Shown: positions 8,648 to 17,584 of the stretch, piece after piece
How positions within the stretch are numbered: position 1 is the first letter of the stretch
Layout: each line of letters begins with the position of its first letter
Assembly: GCF_003987255.1 (NCBI RefSeq)
Contig: NZ_PIQC01000004.1
Coordinates: 124,001-188,000, forward strand
Direction of reading: 5' to 3'
Origin: Idiomarina ramblicola
Lineage (GTDB): Bacteria > Pseudomonadota > Gammaproteobacteria > Enterobacterales > Alteromonadaceae
Length of the DNA stretch: 64,000 nt
Made by a program: the position numbers and the translations under genes
The notes under the pieces: generated by a model
Told to the model about the DNA's origin: nothing
What the model saw: the letters and a program-made list of their open reading frames with translations, nothing else
Databases searched by the model: none

Positions 8648-9658
8648 ATGCAAAGCCCCATACCTGTACTATCAATGCGAAAGCTCTATCTTAGTACCAC
8701 TGACCGCCAGGAGTTTATCGCCGAGCTTGGTCAAGCGGCGCGTGACGTAGGCTTCTTTTATTTAGAAGATCACGGTATTTCACTGGCAGAACAAGTAAAG
8801 GTACTGGATACAGCAAAAGCTTTTTTCGCGCTTGATAATCGCGCGAAAGAACAGGTGCAGATGATTCATTCGCCGCATTTCCGTGGGTACTCAGCAAACT
8901 ATACGGAATTAACCGCTGGCCGACGTGATCGCCGGGAACAGTTTGATATCATGGATGAACTGCCGGCACAGGACCCATCGACCACACGTCTTGAGTGGCA
9001 AAGGCTTATCGGTCCGAATCAATGGCCACAACAGTTACCAACAATGAAAACACAATTACTAAACTGGCAGGACAAACTCACGGAAGTTTCCCTGCTACTG
9101 TTGGAAGCCCTGTGCGAAAGTTTAGAGCAGCCGGCAAATGCACTGGCCAAAACAATTGACAAAGGCCCTTATCGTCACACTAAGCTCATTAAATATCCCG
9201 GAAGCTCAGAAACAGCGGGACAAGGCGTTGGCGCACATAAAGACCCAGGTTATCTCACGTTAGTATTACAAGACGAAAACAGTGGGCTGGAAGTAGAGTT
9301 TGAACAACAGTGGTATAAAGTTGCGCCACGGCCGGGCGCGTTTGTTGTCAATATTGGTGAGTTACTGGAGTTAGCTTCTAACGGTTACTTGAAAGCAACC
9401 AATCATCGCGTTACTAGCCCAAAATCCGGTGTTACCCGGTATTCGTCTGCTTTTTTCATGGCTGCGCAACTGGATGCCTCGGTACCCGTGCTTAAACTTC
9501 CGCCTTACCTAGCGAAACACGCAAAAGGGCCGACTAGCGATCCTGATAACCCATTACTGCATAATGTCGGCAACAATGTCATGAAAGGCCGGAAACGATC
9601 TCACCCCGATGTATCAGCGCGTTTTTATTCGCAAGAAGTGGAATGCAGTTCGTGTTAA
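8648..9658 (+). CDS. 2OG-Fe(II) dioxygenase, isopenicillin N synthase-like
   Basis: A 336-residue non-haem iron oxygenase. The N-terminal DIOX_N-type region (5-110) is followed by the 2OG-Fe(II) core with HxD ligands H197 and D199 (AHKDPGYLTL), distal H253 (ATNHRV) and the co-substrate-binding R264xS266 (TRYSSAFF). All are intact, so it should be active. The substrate cannot be inferred; bacterial homologues are usually unassigned. Its stop codon overlaps the stop of the convergent pilin gene by 4 bases. Confidence 0.88.
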   Translation: MQSPIPVLSMRKLYLSTTDRQEFIAELGQAARDVGFFYLEDHGISLAEQVKVLDTAKAFFALDNRAKEQVQMIHSPHFRGYSANYTELTAGRRDRREQFDIMDELPAQDPSTTRLEWQRLIGPNQWPQQLPTMKTQLLNWQDKLTEVSLLLLEALCESLEQPANALAKTIDKGPYRHTKLIKYPGSSETAGQGVGAHKDPGYLTLVLQDENSGLEVEFEQQWYKVAPRPGAFVVNIGELLELASNGYLKATNHRVTSPKSGVTRYSSAFFMAAQLDASVPVLKLPPYLAKHAKGPTSDPDNPLLHNVGNNVMKGRKRSHPDVSARFYSQEVECSSC

Positions 9659-10134
9659 CAACCGTCAGTATGAACCACGACTTGAGCCGCATTGCCTATT
9701 GTTGCTTCTTCATAGTGAACATAACAAGCAGTGATGTCCTTTTCTGTCGCTGCAATCCGGATACCGCCTGAAAAACCTGAGGTAATACTTGATGTTACCC
9801 AGTCATCTAAAGTAACCATTTGTTCTAATGCTCTTTCCGTCGCAGCCGGGTACCCGAAGTGAAGCAGCAATCCTCCGTCTGGACACGTTTCAGTTGCCAC
9901 ATCCATTTTTCCTCCGAGACAAGTCACAGCCTCTTCTTGCAGGTTTTTTACGTTTGCTTTTGCATAAATAATTTCAGTGGAACTTTCTAAGGCGCCCGCC
10001 AAAGATTGTATTCGGCTACGCTCTGCATCAGATGAGAAGTTGATAAACTGTGGTAAGGCCGCTATTGCCATAATACTCAGGATAACAACGGCAATAATCA
10101 ATTCTACTAACGTGAATCCTTTTGCTGTGTTCAT
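9655..10134 (-). CDS. Type IV pilin-like protein (MSHA pilin-like)
   Basis: A 159-residue prepilin. It has a class III leader cut after MNTAKG, giving a mature N-terminal Phe and Glu5 (FTLVELIIAVVILS), then an amphipathic helix and a globular domain. Paired cysteines (in TCLGGKMD and TCPDGG, and in TACYVHY and HTDGC) could form disulfides. It resembles MshA-type pilins but is isolated from any pilus assembly genes here, so it may be a minor or orphan pilin. It begins just after the terminator of the upstream protease gene, which suggests its own promoter. Confidence 0.82.
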   Translation of the reverse strand: MNTAKGFTLVELIIAVVILSIMAIAALPQFINFSSDAERSRIQSLAGALESSTEIIYAKANVKNLQEEAVTCLGGKMDVATETCPDGGLLLHFGYPAATERALEQMVTLDDWVTSSITSGFSGGIRIAATEKDITACYVHYEEATIGNAAQVVVHTDGC

Positions 10135-10149
10135 CTTCCGTGATCCTAA

Positions 10150-10179
10150 TTAAAAAAGGGCACCAAAAAATTGGTGCCC
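10150..10179 (-). terminator. Rho-independent terminator of the S8 protease gene
   Basis: Perfect 9-bp stem (10158-10166 with 10171-10179) with a 4-base loop, followed on the minus strand by TTTTTTAA. It lies 40 bases downstream of the protease stop and insulates the pilin gene. Confidence 0.88.
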
Positions 10180-10218
10180 TAAATATACATCAATACAACT
10201 TGTTATTTCAATGTTGCA

Positions 10219-12753
10219 TTAAAAGCTTGCAGTTGCTGAGTGGCAAGCTTGAGTGCCCGCTTCACACAGCTCATACACCACGTCGCTTCCGTCAGACTTA
10301 AAGCGATCACGGTAACGACCTGAATCACTCAGTGTCTCAACAAACTCACCATCACGATAAAGATCAACATCACCTGCCGCACCACTCCAACGCAGGTCAA
10401 CCAGCGTTGTTCCGTTGCGTAAGTGAGTCGCACGATAAACACTTAACTCAATATCAGTAATACTGACATTAACCGATTGCGTCACGCTATCTGATAACTC
10501 AGTCGCATCAGTAACGGTTAGCGTTACATCGTAAACACCGGCTTCGGAATAAGCGTAAATCGGGCTTGCTTCAGTCGATGTACTGCCATCACCAAACTCC
10601 CAGAAGTAACTGGCGATATCATCATCACTGTCTGTTGACGTGTTGGTAAAGGTGACCGTTAAATCATCAACGCTGCTTTCGAACCCGGCAACTGGTGCAT
10701 CCGGTAAACCATCATCTTCTTCAATCGCAGTCAGAGTCAAAGACCAATGATTTAATGTGCCCGTATCGGCACCCGCGTTATCTGAAACATGTAAGGTCCA
10801 GTCACCCGACATGTCTTCACCGTTAAAGGTATCGACAGACCAGTCTTGAACCAAATCTTCTTCGCTACCACCGGCGCGGTCATGCAGGACATGCTCAGTG
10901 CCTTCAGGTGATGTTAAAGTAACGATTAAGTCGCCACGCCATGTATGAGTAATATCCACACTGACATCAGCACCAAACACAACGCCCGTTTCCGGCACAT
11001 TGATGACTCGGGTGATACCGTTACTGTCATCATCGGGAATATCCGCATTTGCTGCGTCTTCATAATAGAAGTCAGATAAACCTTGTGGCAGAACATAAAC
11101 GCTCGAGCTCACCTCGCGAGTGATTTCTCCAGTTTCAACATCTGAACCGCTGACGGTTATCGTATACTCACCCCATTGGGTTTCATCCGTCGTAGTGACC
11201 TGAACATCGACGCTGTCACCTTCGTCAGCCTGGTTTGCAGATAATGCGACATCTAACTGTGGTTCAGCTGAAACACTTAAGTCGACAGTACCTGTCCAGT
11301 CGGCAATACTTCCTACATCCAGAGTTAAGGTGGTGCTATCACCTGCAACAATCTCTTGCATTGAAGGAGACAACGTTAACCGATAGGCAGGATCCGGATC
11401 GGCAGCTTCCAAAGCGCTGAGAGCATTCAGACGATTACCAGAAACAGTCGTACCTGCCAGATCGGGAAGGCTCTCACCTGAATCCATAAGAATCTGCTTA
11501 ACTTCGGCAATCGTTAGGTGCGGCGCAATTGACCAAACTAAACCAGCAACACCAGCAACATGCGGGCTTGCCATTGAAGTGCCTGACGCCGTTGCATAAC
11601 CGTCATTCAAATAGGTCGAGAGAATTTCCGTACCAGGAGCGCCTAAATCAACCGATTCCAGACCATAAGTTGAATCAAAAGATATGCTGTCAGTACGCGT
11701 GGTATTGGCAACGTTGACAATGCCATCCAAGTCGTAACTACCAGGGTAGCTTGGCGTCACATCAGCATCGATACCGTCGTTCCCTGCAGCAGTAACAAAC
11801 ATAATACCCTGGTCAGTGCTGTCACTGATTGCCGTTCTTAACGACTCAGAATATGGACCGCCACCCCAGGAGTTATTGGTAGCAACCAAATTAACACCAT
11901 GATTAACTTTTAAGTTGGTCATGTAATCAATACATTCGATAGCCGCGGCTGTACTACCAAAGCCTGACGCATCGAGGAACTGACAACCAATAATTTGCAC
12001 ATCCCAGTTAACGCCTGTAACACCTTGACCATTATTCGAACTGGCCCCAATGGTTCCGGCTACGTGTGTACCATGACCATTCTCATCCATAGGATCACCT
12101 GTGGATGTTACCGCCGAATAACCATAGCAATCATCAACCACGCCGTTACCATCGTCATCTTGGCCATTATCACAGACTTCACCTGGGTTAACCCACATGT
12201 TTCCAACGAGATCAGGGTGGGTGTAGTCAACCCCACTATCAATCACACCAATAACAATATTGCTATCACCGGTTGTAATATCCCAGGCCGGTCGTGCATC
12301 AATATCAGAACCCGGCGTACCACCGCTTTGCCCTGTATTTTCCAGTGCCCACATATCACCAAAACCAGGATCATCTGGAGTCGCAAGAATGTTAAACTTT
12401 GAGTCTTTCGCATCATTAATGCTGATAATGTAGTTCGGCTCAGCTACCTCAACCAATGGATGCTGAGATAAGCGTTTTATCAATGCATCGCGCTGTGCCG
12501 CGTTGCGAACGTTAACTTTGGCAATTCGACCATCAGCAATGTTTCTCATCGCTAAGTCTCGGCCTCTTTCATCCAGAGCCCGCAAGCTTCCGCCTGCATT
12601 TTTGATCAAATCCTGTCGTTGCTCTTTTGTTACCGCTTGCTTAAACATAACCAGCAATGAATCATCATCAGCTTTCTTATCCGTTGCCGCAACGGCTGAA
12701 CTTGCGGCTAACGCCATAGAAATACCAACGACTAACTTTTTAATATTAGCCAT
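10219..12753 (-). CDS. Secreted S8 subtilisin-like serine protease with P domain and PKD domain
   Basis: An 844-residue exported protease. Order: signal peptide (1-22), I9-type propeptide (about 30-112), peptidase S8 (about 135-450), an Ig-like region (455-555), P/proprotein-convertase domain (about 580-675), PKD domain (about 688-765, YFWEFGDGS) and a C-terminal beta-sandwich. The catalytic triad is D172 (IDSGVDYTHPDL), H227 (NGHGTHVAG) and S393 (GTSMASPHVAG), with oxyanion N325. An acidic calcium-type insertion between C194 and C209 may be disulfide-closed. It probably digests extracellular protein for nutrition. It is a single gene with its own terminator, divergent from the curli operon. 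Confidence 0.93.
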   Translation of the reverse strand: MANIKKLVVGISMALAASSAVAATDKKADDDSLLVMFKQAVTKEQRQDLIKNAGGSLRALDERGRDLAMRNIADGRIAKVNVRNAAQRDALIKRLSQHPLVEVAEPNYIISINDAKDSKFNILATPDDPGFGDMWALENTGQSGGTPGSDIDARPAWDITTGDSNIVIGVIDSGVDYTHPDLVGNMWVNPGEVCDNGQDDDGNGVVDDCYGYSAVTSTGDPMDENGHGTHVAGTIGASSNNGQGVTGVNWDVQIIGCQFLDASGFGSTAAAIECIDYMTNLKVNHGVNLVATNNSWGGGPYSESLRTAISDSTDQGIMFVTAAGNDGIDADVTPSYPGSYDLDGIVNVANTTRTDSISFDSTYGLESVDLGAPGTEILSTYLNDGYATASGTSMASPHVAGVAGLVWSIAPHLTIAEVKQILMDSGESLPDLAGTTVSGNRLNALSALEAADPDPAYRLTLSPSMQEIVAGDSTTLTLDVGSIADWTGTVDLSVSAEPQLDVALSANQADEGDSVDVQVTTTDETQWGEYTITVSGSDVETGEITREVSSSVYVLPQGLSDFYYEDAANADIPDDDSNGITRVINVPETGVVFGADVSVDITHTWRGDLIVTLTSPEGTEHVLHDRAGGSEEDLVQDWSVDTFNGEDMSGDWTLHVSDNAGADTGTLNHWSLTLTAIEEDDGLPDAPVAGFESSVDDLTVTFTNTSTDSDDDIASYFWEFGDGSTSTEASPIYAYSEAGVYDVTLTVTDATELSDSVTQSVNVSITDIELSVYRATHLRNGTTLVDLRWSGAAGDVDLYRDGEFVETLSDSGRYRDRFKSDGSDVVYELCEAGTQACHSATASF

Positions 12754-13072
12754 TTTGCTTCCTCTGTTTTGTTGTTTTATGAATTACTTTCGTGCCTAAA
12801 AATAAAAAGCACTAAAAAATAATTAGCATATTTTTGACGTTAAGATATGGCGAAAGCTATGCTTTTACACAATCTCCGTTTAAATACGAATAAAGGACTA
12901 GGCCGTTTGGTGGCCAACGGGAAGAGAAAGACAATAACCATCTGATTAATATAATTATTACCGTTCAAGAATCTATCAGTCGAGCTATTCAAAATACCCC
13001 TTTCATACGATTGTTTCGGTTTCGCAAGCACCTATTCTTGTTATCGGAATTATTAACAAAAGGTGTTCCGCT
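12754..13072. other. Divergent intergenic region between protease and csgB
   Basis: 319 bases, AT-rich next to the protease start. It must hold promoters for both the protease and the curli operon, but no -35/-10 pair stands out. AAAGGTG at 13059-13065 is the ribosome-binding site of csgB. A 63-codon minus-strand reading frame here has no recognisable features and I do not call it. Confidence 0.5.
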
Positions 13073-13480
13073 TTGACTTACAAAAAACAACTTTTAGCAG
13101 CATTGGCTTTGCTTTTTGTCTCACTCCCCGGAGTGGCAAAAGACATTCCTGTTGCGCTAGCAGGGTTACTGGAGCGGCAGGCCCTTGCCAACCATGCAGA
13201 AATTGCTCAACTCGGATCCTACAACCTCACTTCAGTTATCCAGTCAGGTGAGCAAAATTACGCGTATTTGGTTCAGTCAGGCTTTGAGAATTCTCTTAGT
13301 TTGGAACAGCAGGGGTTCAATAATTCTGTCACTGCAGAACAATCAGGACGCGGTAATTCAGCAATGATCCTGCAGTTGGGTGATAACAACGTTATTCAGT
13401 TACAACAATTCGGTAATGATAATGCCATCACCATCCAACAATCAGGTTCTGCTGCTGAAATGTCCATCACGCAGTTTTGA
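13073..13480 (+). CDS. csgB: CsgB-like curli nucleator subunit
   Basis: A 135-residue curlin. The start is a TTG with AAAGGTG 8 bases upstream; no ATG is available before the signal peptide (TYKKQLLAALALLF, cleavage near GVA-KD). The mature part carries about eight turns of the QxGxxN type (QLGSYN, QSGEQN, QSGFEN, QQGFNN, QSGRGN, QLGDNN, QFGNDN, QSGSAA) at 11-residue spacing, i.e. four strand-turn-strand rungs. Its position before the large csgA-type gene and its small size make it the nucleator candidate. It overlaps a possible early start of csgA but the true csgA start is 23 bases downstream. Confidence 0.85.
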   Translation: MTYKKQLLAALALLFVSLPGVAKDIPVALAGLLERQALANHAEIAQLGSYNLTSVIQSGEQNYAYLVQSGFENSLSLEQQGFNNSVTAEQSGRGNSAMILQLGDNNVIQLQQFGNDNAITIQQSGSAAEMSITQF

Positions 13481-13503
13481 TTAAAACAATTATGGAGAAC
13501 ATC

Positions 13504-14991
13504 ATGTCTAAGATAACGATTAAGAAAAGTGCTATCGCATTGGCTATGGGTCTTGCCTTCGCAGGCAGCGTAGCAGCTGATACTCATATTGCAGCGATTA
13601 ATCAGGACTCTACCGGTGCCACTGAATTTGGTAACGAGATGTACGTAGAGCAAGCAGGCTTTTTACACTGGGCTTATGCCGACCAATATGGTGAAGGCAA
13701 CACCACTTCGTTGCTCCAGTTTGACGACTGGCAAGAAGCTTATGTCTACGTAACGGGTGACTTTAACGTAGCCGAAGGCGACCAGTCAGGATTCTGGAAT
13801 ATTTTTAACGCCGATGTTGTTGGTGACGATAACTGGTTATCCGCTTATCAGGAAGGCAGCTCAAACACAGCCAGCATTTTCCTTCAGGGTAATGGTAATA
13901 CAGCAACTATCGAACAAGCAGGCTCAGCCAACGAAGCGGCCATTGATCTTGCTGGCGATTACAACTCTGCGGAAGCTTACCAGTCAGGCGATACTAACTG
14001 GAGCAATTTCCAAATCGTTGGTAGCGACAACTTGTTCCTTAGCGATCAAGCGGGTTCACTTAATGAAGCCGGATACTTCAATGCTACCGGTGACCGCAAT
14101 ACCTTTGAAGCTATTCAGGAAGGTGATGGAAACGTCGGCGGTGTTGTCGGTGCGGATGGCGACGACAACCAGGTCTTCGCACAACAGTTTGGTTCATCAA
14201 ACATCTTCATTGCCGAAAATTTACAAGGTAACGAGAACTTTGTTGATGTATTTCAAGACGGTTCAGCCAACGAGTTCTTAATTCAACCAATTCAGGGCGA
14301 CGCCAACTTTATAACGATTCAACAACAAGGTAACACTAACGTTGTTGAAGCGGCTACAGGCATGGTTGGCAACGATAACCTGATTGATGCATACCAACGC
14401 GGTGACAACAACTACGCCGTATTTGCCACTGAAGGCGATATGCATAATGTTGAGCTTGAGCAGTTAGGCGACAACAATATTGCAGTAGGTGAATCTTACG
14501 GTGAGCAAAATGATATTTTGGTCAGCAGCCGCGGCGATGATAACTTCAACGGTGTCGCAACGACTGGCGTTTCTAACGATATCCAAAGCCGCCAACGTGG
14601 TGATGCTAACAATGCAGAAGTTGTTATTGTTGGCGACGACAATGACGTTATGTCTAACCAGGTAGGTGACGGCAACGTGACACTTGCATATTCTTACGAT
14701 GCAGGAACTACCTCAGGCAATACATTAGACTCTGAACAGCAAGGCGATATCAACTTAATCGATACCATTATTGGTGGCGATGAAAACCTGATCAGCTTCT
14801 ATCAAGAAGGTAACAGCAACATTATTGCTGGTGACGAAGGCTCCTTCATTGTCGGCGGTAGTGGCGGCAGTGTTGATATTCAACAAGTAGGCGATTACAA
14901 CGTGGTAACCGGCGGTCAAGCTAGCGACGGCAACACCATGAGTGTTTACCAACAAGGCGATTACAACGTCGCTACTGTTGTTCAATACTAA
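13504..14991 (+). CDS. csgA: CsgA-like major curli subunit, greatly expanded
   Basis: A 495-residue curlin, against about 151 in E. coli CsgA. I chose the ATG at 13504 (GGAG just upstream, followed by a proper signal peptide ending AGSVAAD). The mature part consists almost wholly of curlin repeats: about 35 GxxN turns at 11-residue spacing, with QxGxxN turns alternating with turns lacking the Gln, which gives roughly 17 two-strand rungs instead of five. It is strongly acidic (many Asp/Glu) and nearly free of Lys and Cys. It should form extracellular functional amyloid nucleated by CsgB and secreted through CsgG. A hairpin follows the stop, so it is probably made in excess over the downstream secretion genes. 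Confidence 0.88.
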   Translation: MSKITIKKSAIALAMGLAFAGSVAADTHIAAINQDSTGATEFGNEMYVEQAGFLHWAYADQYGEGNTTSLLQFDDWQEAYVYVTGDFNVAEGDQSGFWNIFNADVVGDDNWLSAYQEGSSNTASIFLQGNGNTATIEQAGSANEAAIDLAGDYNSAEAYQSGDTNWSNFQIVGSDNLFLSDQAGSLNEAGYFNATGDRNTFEAIQEGDGNVGGVVGADGDDNQVFAQQFGSSNIFIAENLQGNENFVDVFQDGSANEFLIQPIQGDANFITIQQQGNTNVVEAATGMVGNDNLIDAYQRGDNNYAVFATEGDMHNVELEQLGDNNIAVGESYGEQNDILVSSRGDDNFNGVATTGVSNDIQSRQRGDANNAEVVIVGDDNDVMSNQVGDGNVTLAYSYDAGTTSGNTLDSEQQGDINLIDTIIGGDENLISFYQEGNSNIIAGDEGSFIVGGSGGSVDIQQVGDYNVVTGGQASDGNTMSVYQQGDYNVATVVQY

Positions 14992-15003
14992 GTTGTGATG
15001 TTA

Positions 15004-15030
15004 GCGGCTGCATAGTGCAGCCGCTTTCTT
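15004..15030 (+). terminator. Hairpin terminator/attenuator between csgA and csgE
   Basis: Perfect 9-bp GC-rich stem (15004-15012 with 15016-15024), 3-base loop, followed by TTTCTT. It sits 12 bases after the csgA stop and 13 before the csgE ATG, so it probably reduces rather than abolishes transcription of csgEFG. Confidence 0.8.
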
Positions 15031-15037
15031 AGTATTT

Positions 15038-15415
15038 ATGCTAAAAAAACTCATTCTACTCGTTCTGTTGTGCTCTCCAATAAGTCAGGCTGATGAAATT
15101 GAGCTTGGCGGCATGGTGCTGGACAGAACCATTTCGCGTTTCGGTAAAGATTTCTTCTTTTATTACACCAGTTATTGGCGTGACATCCCCTCAACCAATG
15201 GAATTACGGTCGTTATCCATGAGCAGGTTTATCCGCAAGCTGGCACCTATTTATGGGTGGAAATGGAGCAAACAAAGATTTTCGAAACCTATTTTGGACG
15301 ACGGCAAAACGACGTTAAGAAAATGGCCGAGCAAGCCATTCTTATTAGTATTAACGAAGTCGCACGTGTAAAAGCCGACTCCGTATTTGATACGCCGCAA
15401 GATAATCATTTTTAA
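15038..15415 (+). CDS. csgE: CsgE-like curli secretion adaptor
   Basis: A 125-residue periplasmic protein with a signal peptide (cleavage near SQA-DE). It resembles CsgE in length and in the segments LDRTISRFGKDFF, GITVVIHEQVYPQ and FETYFGRRQND. CsgE caps the periplasmic side of the CsgG pore and delivers curlin subunits. There is no Shine-Dalgarno sequence between the preceding hairpin and the ATG, so translation initiation may be weak or depend on the hairpin. The gene is 11 bases before csgF. Confidence 0.85.
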   Translation: MLKKLILLVLLCSPISQADEIELGGMVLDRTISRFGKDFFFYYTSYWRDIPSTNGITVVIHEQVYPQAGTYLWVEMEQTKIFETYFGRRQNDVKKMAEQAILISINEVARVKADSVFDTPQDNHF

Positions 15416-15426
15416 AGGCAAAAACT

Positions 15427-15810
15427 ATGAAATTACGTTGGCTCTTCATAAGTTGCTTTTTAATCGCGGCCAATACCGCAGCAACTGAAATTGTCTATCA
15501 ACCCATTAATCCGAGCTTTGGCGGAAACCCAATGAACGGAAGTTTCCTATTGCAGAAAGCACAAAGCCAGAATGCGCATACCGCGCCCGACTCCGACAGA
15601 TCCTTTGTCGATAGATTCCGAGAGGCACTGGAGCGTAATATCATCAACTCACTCACTCGCCGCATTGCAGATGGTGAAATCGTTGAAGGCCTATATGACA
15701 CCGGCGAATACACCGTTGAGGTTGTCGGTCAGCCAGATGGCAGCGTTATCGTTTATATCACTCACAACGGAACTGGTGAACAAACCGTTATCACCATGCC
15801 GTCAATATAA
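15427..15810 (+). CDS. csgF: CsgF-like curli assembly factor
   Basis: A 127-residue exported protein. After the signal peptide (cleavage near ANTAAT) comes the CsgF N-terminal pattern with VYQPINPSFGGNP, the stretch that inserts into the CsgG pore. The C-terminal half has DTGEYTVEVV and GSVIVYITHNGTGEQ, typical of the family. CsgF couples secretion to nucleation at the cell surface. AAGGC lies just ahead of the start. It sits between csgE and csgG as in E. coli. Confidence 0.92.
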   Translation: MKLRWLFISCFLIAANTAATEIVYQPINPSFGGNPMNGSFLLQKAQSQNAHTAPDSDRSFVDRFREALERNIINSLTRRIADGEIVEGLYDTGEYTVEVVGQPDGSVIVYITHNGTGEQTVITMPSI

Positions 15811-15822
15811 GCGGGGAATCAC

Positions 15823-16578
15823 ATGCGTAAAATTATTCCTATTATTGCCTCCTTGCTAATGAGTGGCTGTGCCCTAATGCCTAAGCCAACAGACATTAAT
15901 GTGCAACCGGCTGAAATTGATGCGCCCAGTTCAATGATGGTCGCATTGAAGCAAAGTCCGTTACCTAAAACTCGTATCCCGGTCTCGGTTTACGCTTTTC
16001 GTGACCAAACAGGTCAATATAAACCACAAGCCAATGTTTCGAGCTTCTCAACGGCCGTGACGCAAGGAGCAACCTCCATGCTGACACAAATGTTGCTCGA
16101 GTCTGGCTGGTTTCTTCCAATGGAACGAGAAAACCTGCAAAACTTGTTAACTGAGCGAAAAATTCATAATTCCAGTAAGAAAAACGAGCTTCCGGCCTTG
16201 AGCGAAGCGCGACTTTTACTAGAAGGCGGTATTATTAGCTATGACACCAATGTGAGTACTGGGGGCATCGGCGCCGAATACTTTGGTATCGGCGCATCGG
16301 AGCTCTATCGGGAAGACCAGGTATCGGTTTATCTTCGTGCTGTCGACGTATACAGCGGCCAAGTCCTGGTCTCTGTTTCGGCGAGTAAAAAGGTGTTTTC
16401 TCAAGAGTTAAGAGCGGGATTATTCCGGTATGTATCCCTCAACCGCTTAGCCGAATTTGAGGGCGGCTATTCAACCAACGAGCCTGTGCAGTTATCTGTG
16501 AAGCATGCTATGGAAAAAGCATTGGTTGAACTTATTGAGAAAGGGCAGGAAATGGGTTATTGGCGGTCAGAGAGTTAA
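15823..16578 (+). CDS. csgG: CsgG curli secretion channel lipoprotein
   Basis: A 251-residue lipoprotein with lipobox LMSGC (Cys16). It shows the CsgG pattern: VSVYAFRDQTGQYKP, SSFSTAVTQGATSML, FLPMERENLQNLLTERKI, ARLLLEGGIISYD and GIGASELYREDQVSVYLRAVD. CsgG forms the nonameric outer-membrane pore for curli subunits. GGGGAA precedes the start. The gene is the last of the curli operon and ends 8 bases before the convergent regulator, leaving no room for a terminator of its own. Confidence 0.94.
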   Translation: MRKIIPIIASLLMSGCALMPKPTDINVQPAEIDAPSSMMVALKQSPLPKTRIPVSVYAFRDQTGQYKPQANVSSFSTAVTQGATSMLTQMLLESGWFLPMERENLQNLLTERKIHNSSKKNELPALSEARLLLEGGIISYDTNVSTGGIGAEYFGIGASELYREDQVSVYLRAVDVYSGQVLVSVSASKKVFSQELRAGLFRYVSLNRLAEFEGGYSTNEPVQLSVKHAMEKALVELIEKGQEMGYWRSES

Positions 16579-16585
16579 TTGTGTA

Positions 16586-17233
16586 TTAAACCGAAGCTGC
16601 GTAACTGGACCATTTGAGCAATTCAACCCGGTTACGCGCTCCCGTCTTTCGAAAAATAGATGACAAGTGGGTTTTTACGGTATGCGCGCTGATATTTAGC
16701 TGTTCCGCGATTTCCTTATTGCGTGCGCCAGTAGCTACCAGCTCAATCACTTTTAATTCCTGCGGAGTTAGCGAATTAATAAGAGATGCTGTTGTAAAAG
16801 AATCATCACCAGCTTGACGCCGCAGCATCATTTCTTCAATTTTGTCGGAAAGAAGCGATCTAGGGTAATAGAGTTCGCCCTGGCTAATCACTTTGATAGC
16901 CGTTAACACCCTGTCTAAGTGATCGTTTTCATAAATAATGCCTCTTGCCCCCAAATTGAGTGCTTGGTTTGGACGAATGGCATCATGTTTCGCATTAACT
17001 AGAAATAATGGGTAGTTTCGGGTTAATGCAGCAATTTCATTCGTCGTACTTGAACGGGAGAGTTGGTCTGAGCCCAATGAGTAGGCCACCATCGTTTCTT
17101 GCTCAGGTTGTTTTTCAACAAGTTCTGCGAAGGTGCGGTGGACAACCGGAATTTCTAGGGATTCTGCAAGTAACCCTAAGTTTTGCGTACGCTTTTGATG
17201 TTCAATTAAAGCTAACTGAGTAAAACGCGTCAT
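16586..17233 (-). CDS. csgD: LuxR-family regulator, CsgD-like
   Basis: A 215-residue regulator with an N-terminal receiver-like domain lacking a clear phospho-Asp pocket and a C-terminal LuxR-type helix-turn-helix (LTPQELKVIELVATGARNKE, then IAEQLNISAHTVKTHLSSI). I chose the ATG at 17233, which has AAGGGA just upstream; a TTG at 17284 would add 17 residues. Its place convergent with csgBAEFG and its domain plan match CsgD, which activates curli transcription. Divergence from enterobacterial CsgD is considerable, so the symbol is by analogy. Confidence 0.75.
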   Translation of the reverse strand: MTRFTQLALIEHQKRTQNLGLLAESLEIPVVHRTFAELVEKQPEQETMVAYSLGSDQLSRSSTTNEIAALTRNYPLFLVNAKHDAIRPNQALNLGARGIIYENDHLDRVLTAIKVISQGELYYPRSLLSDKIEEMMLRRQAGDDSFTTASLINSLTPQELKVIELVATGARNKEIAEQLNISAHTVKTHLSSIFRKTGARNRVELLKWSSYAASV

Positions 17234-17584
17234 AACATCCCTTAAACTTAGAAACACACCTTCGCCACTGCGCTTACGACTCAAATTACATTTTTATAAC
17301 GAACGATGTGACCCTTTATAATATACGATCAATTTTTGTACGGAAAGTTTTTGCACCTTAGAACATGTAACAAAATGTAACAAGTGTTCTCTTTCAAGCA
17401 AAGTATAACCACAAGTACTAAAGCGGGAAGATCTTAGCGCCAGTCGGTGAAGTAAGCGACAAAAAGTCTGTGATCCCGTATAATGTCGGTCAACAGATAA
17501 AGTTGAGTGTTTTAGTCAGGTATTTTATACTAGTAGCCAGTAACGGGCGAAACTCCCATCCGCAGCTTTTAGAGTGGGTAAATC
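17234..17584. other. Divergent intergenic region between csgD-like gene and sufB
   Basis: 351 bases with no credible gene. It is AT-rich near 17310-17400. Besides the promoter listed separately, a second plausible plus-strand promoter is GCGACA (17456-17461), 17 bases, TATAAT (17479-17484). No regulator gene (iscR or sufR type) accompanies the suf operon here, and I see no clear IscR operator. Confidence 0.5.
17503..17531 (+). promoter_or_regulatory. Probable sigma-70 promoter of the suf operon
   Basis: TTGAGT at 17503-17508, a 17-base spacer and TATACT at 17526-17531 give a good sigma-70 match about 50 bases before the sufB ATG. The prediction rests on pattern only. Confidence 0.55.

Noticed and set aside
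12840-13031. 63-codon minus-strand reading frame in the protease-csgB spacer
   Set aside because: No ribosome-binding site, domain or plausible composition; it lies where the divergent promoters must be.
13504-14991. The repetitive csgA region as a DNA repeat or CRISPR-like array
   Set aside because: The repeats are at protein level with 11-residue period and diverged codons; they are curlin repeats in one open frame.
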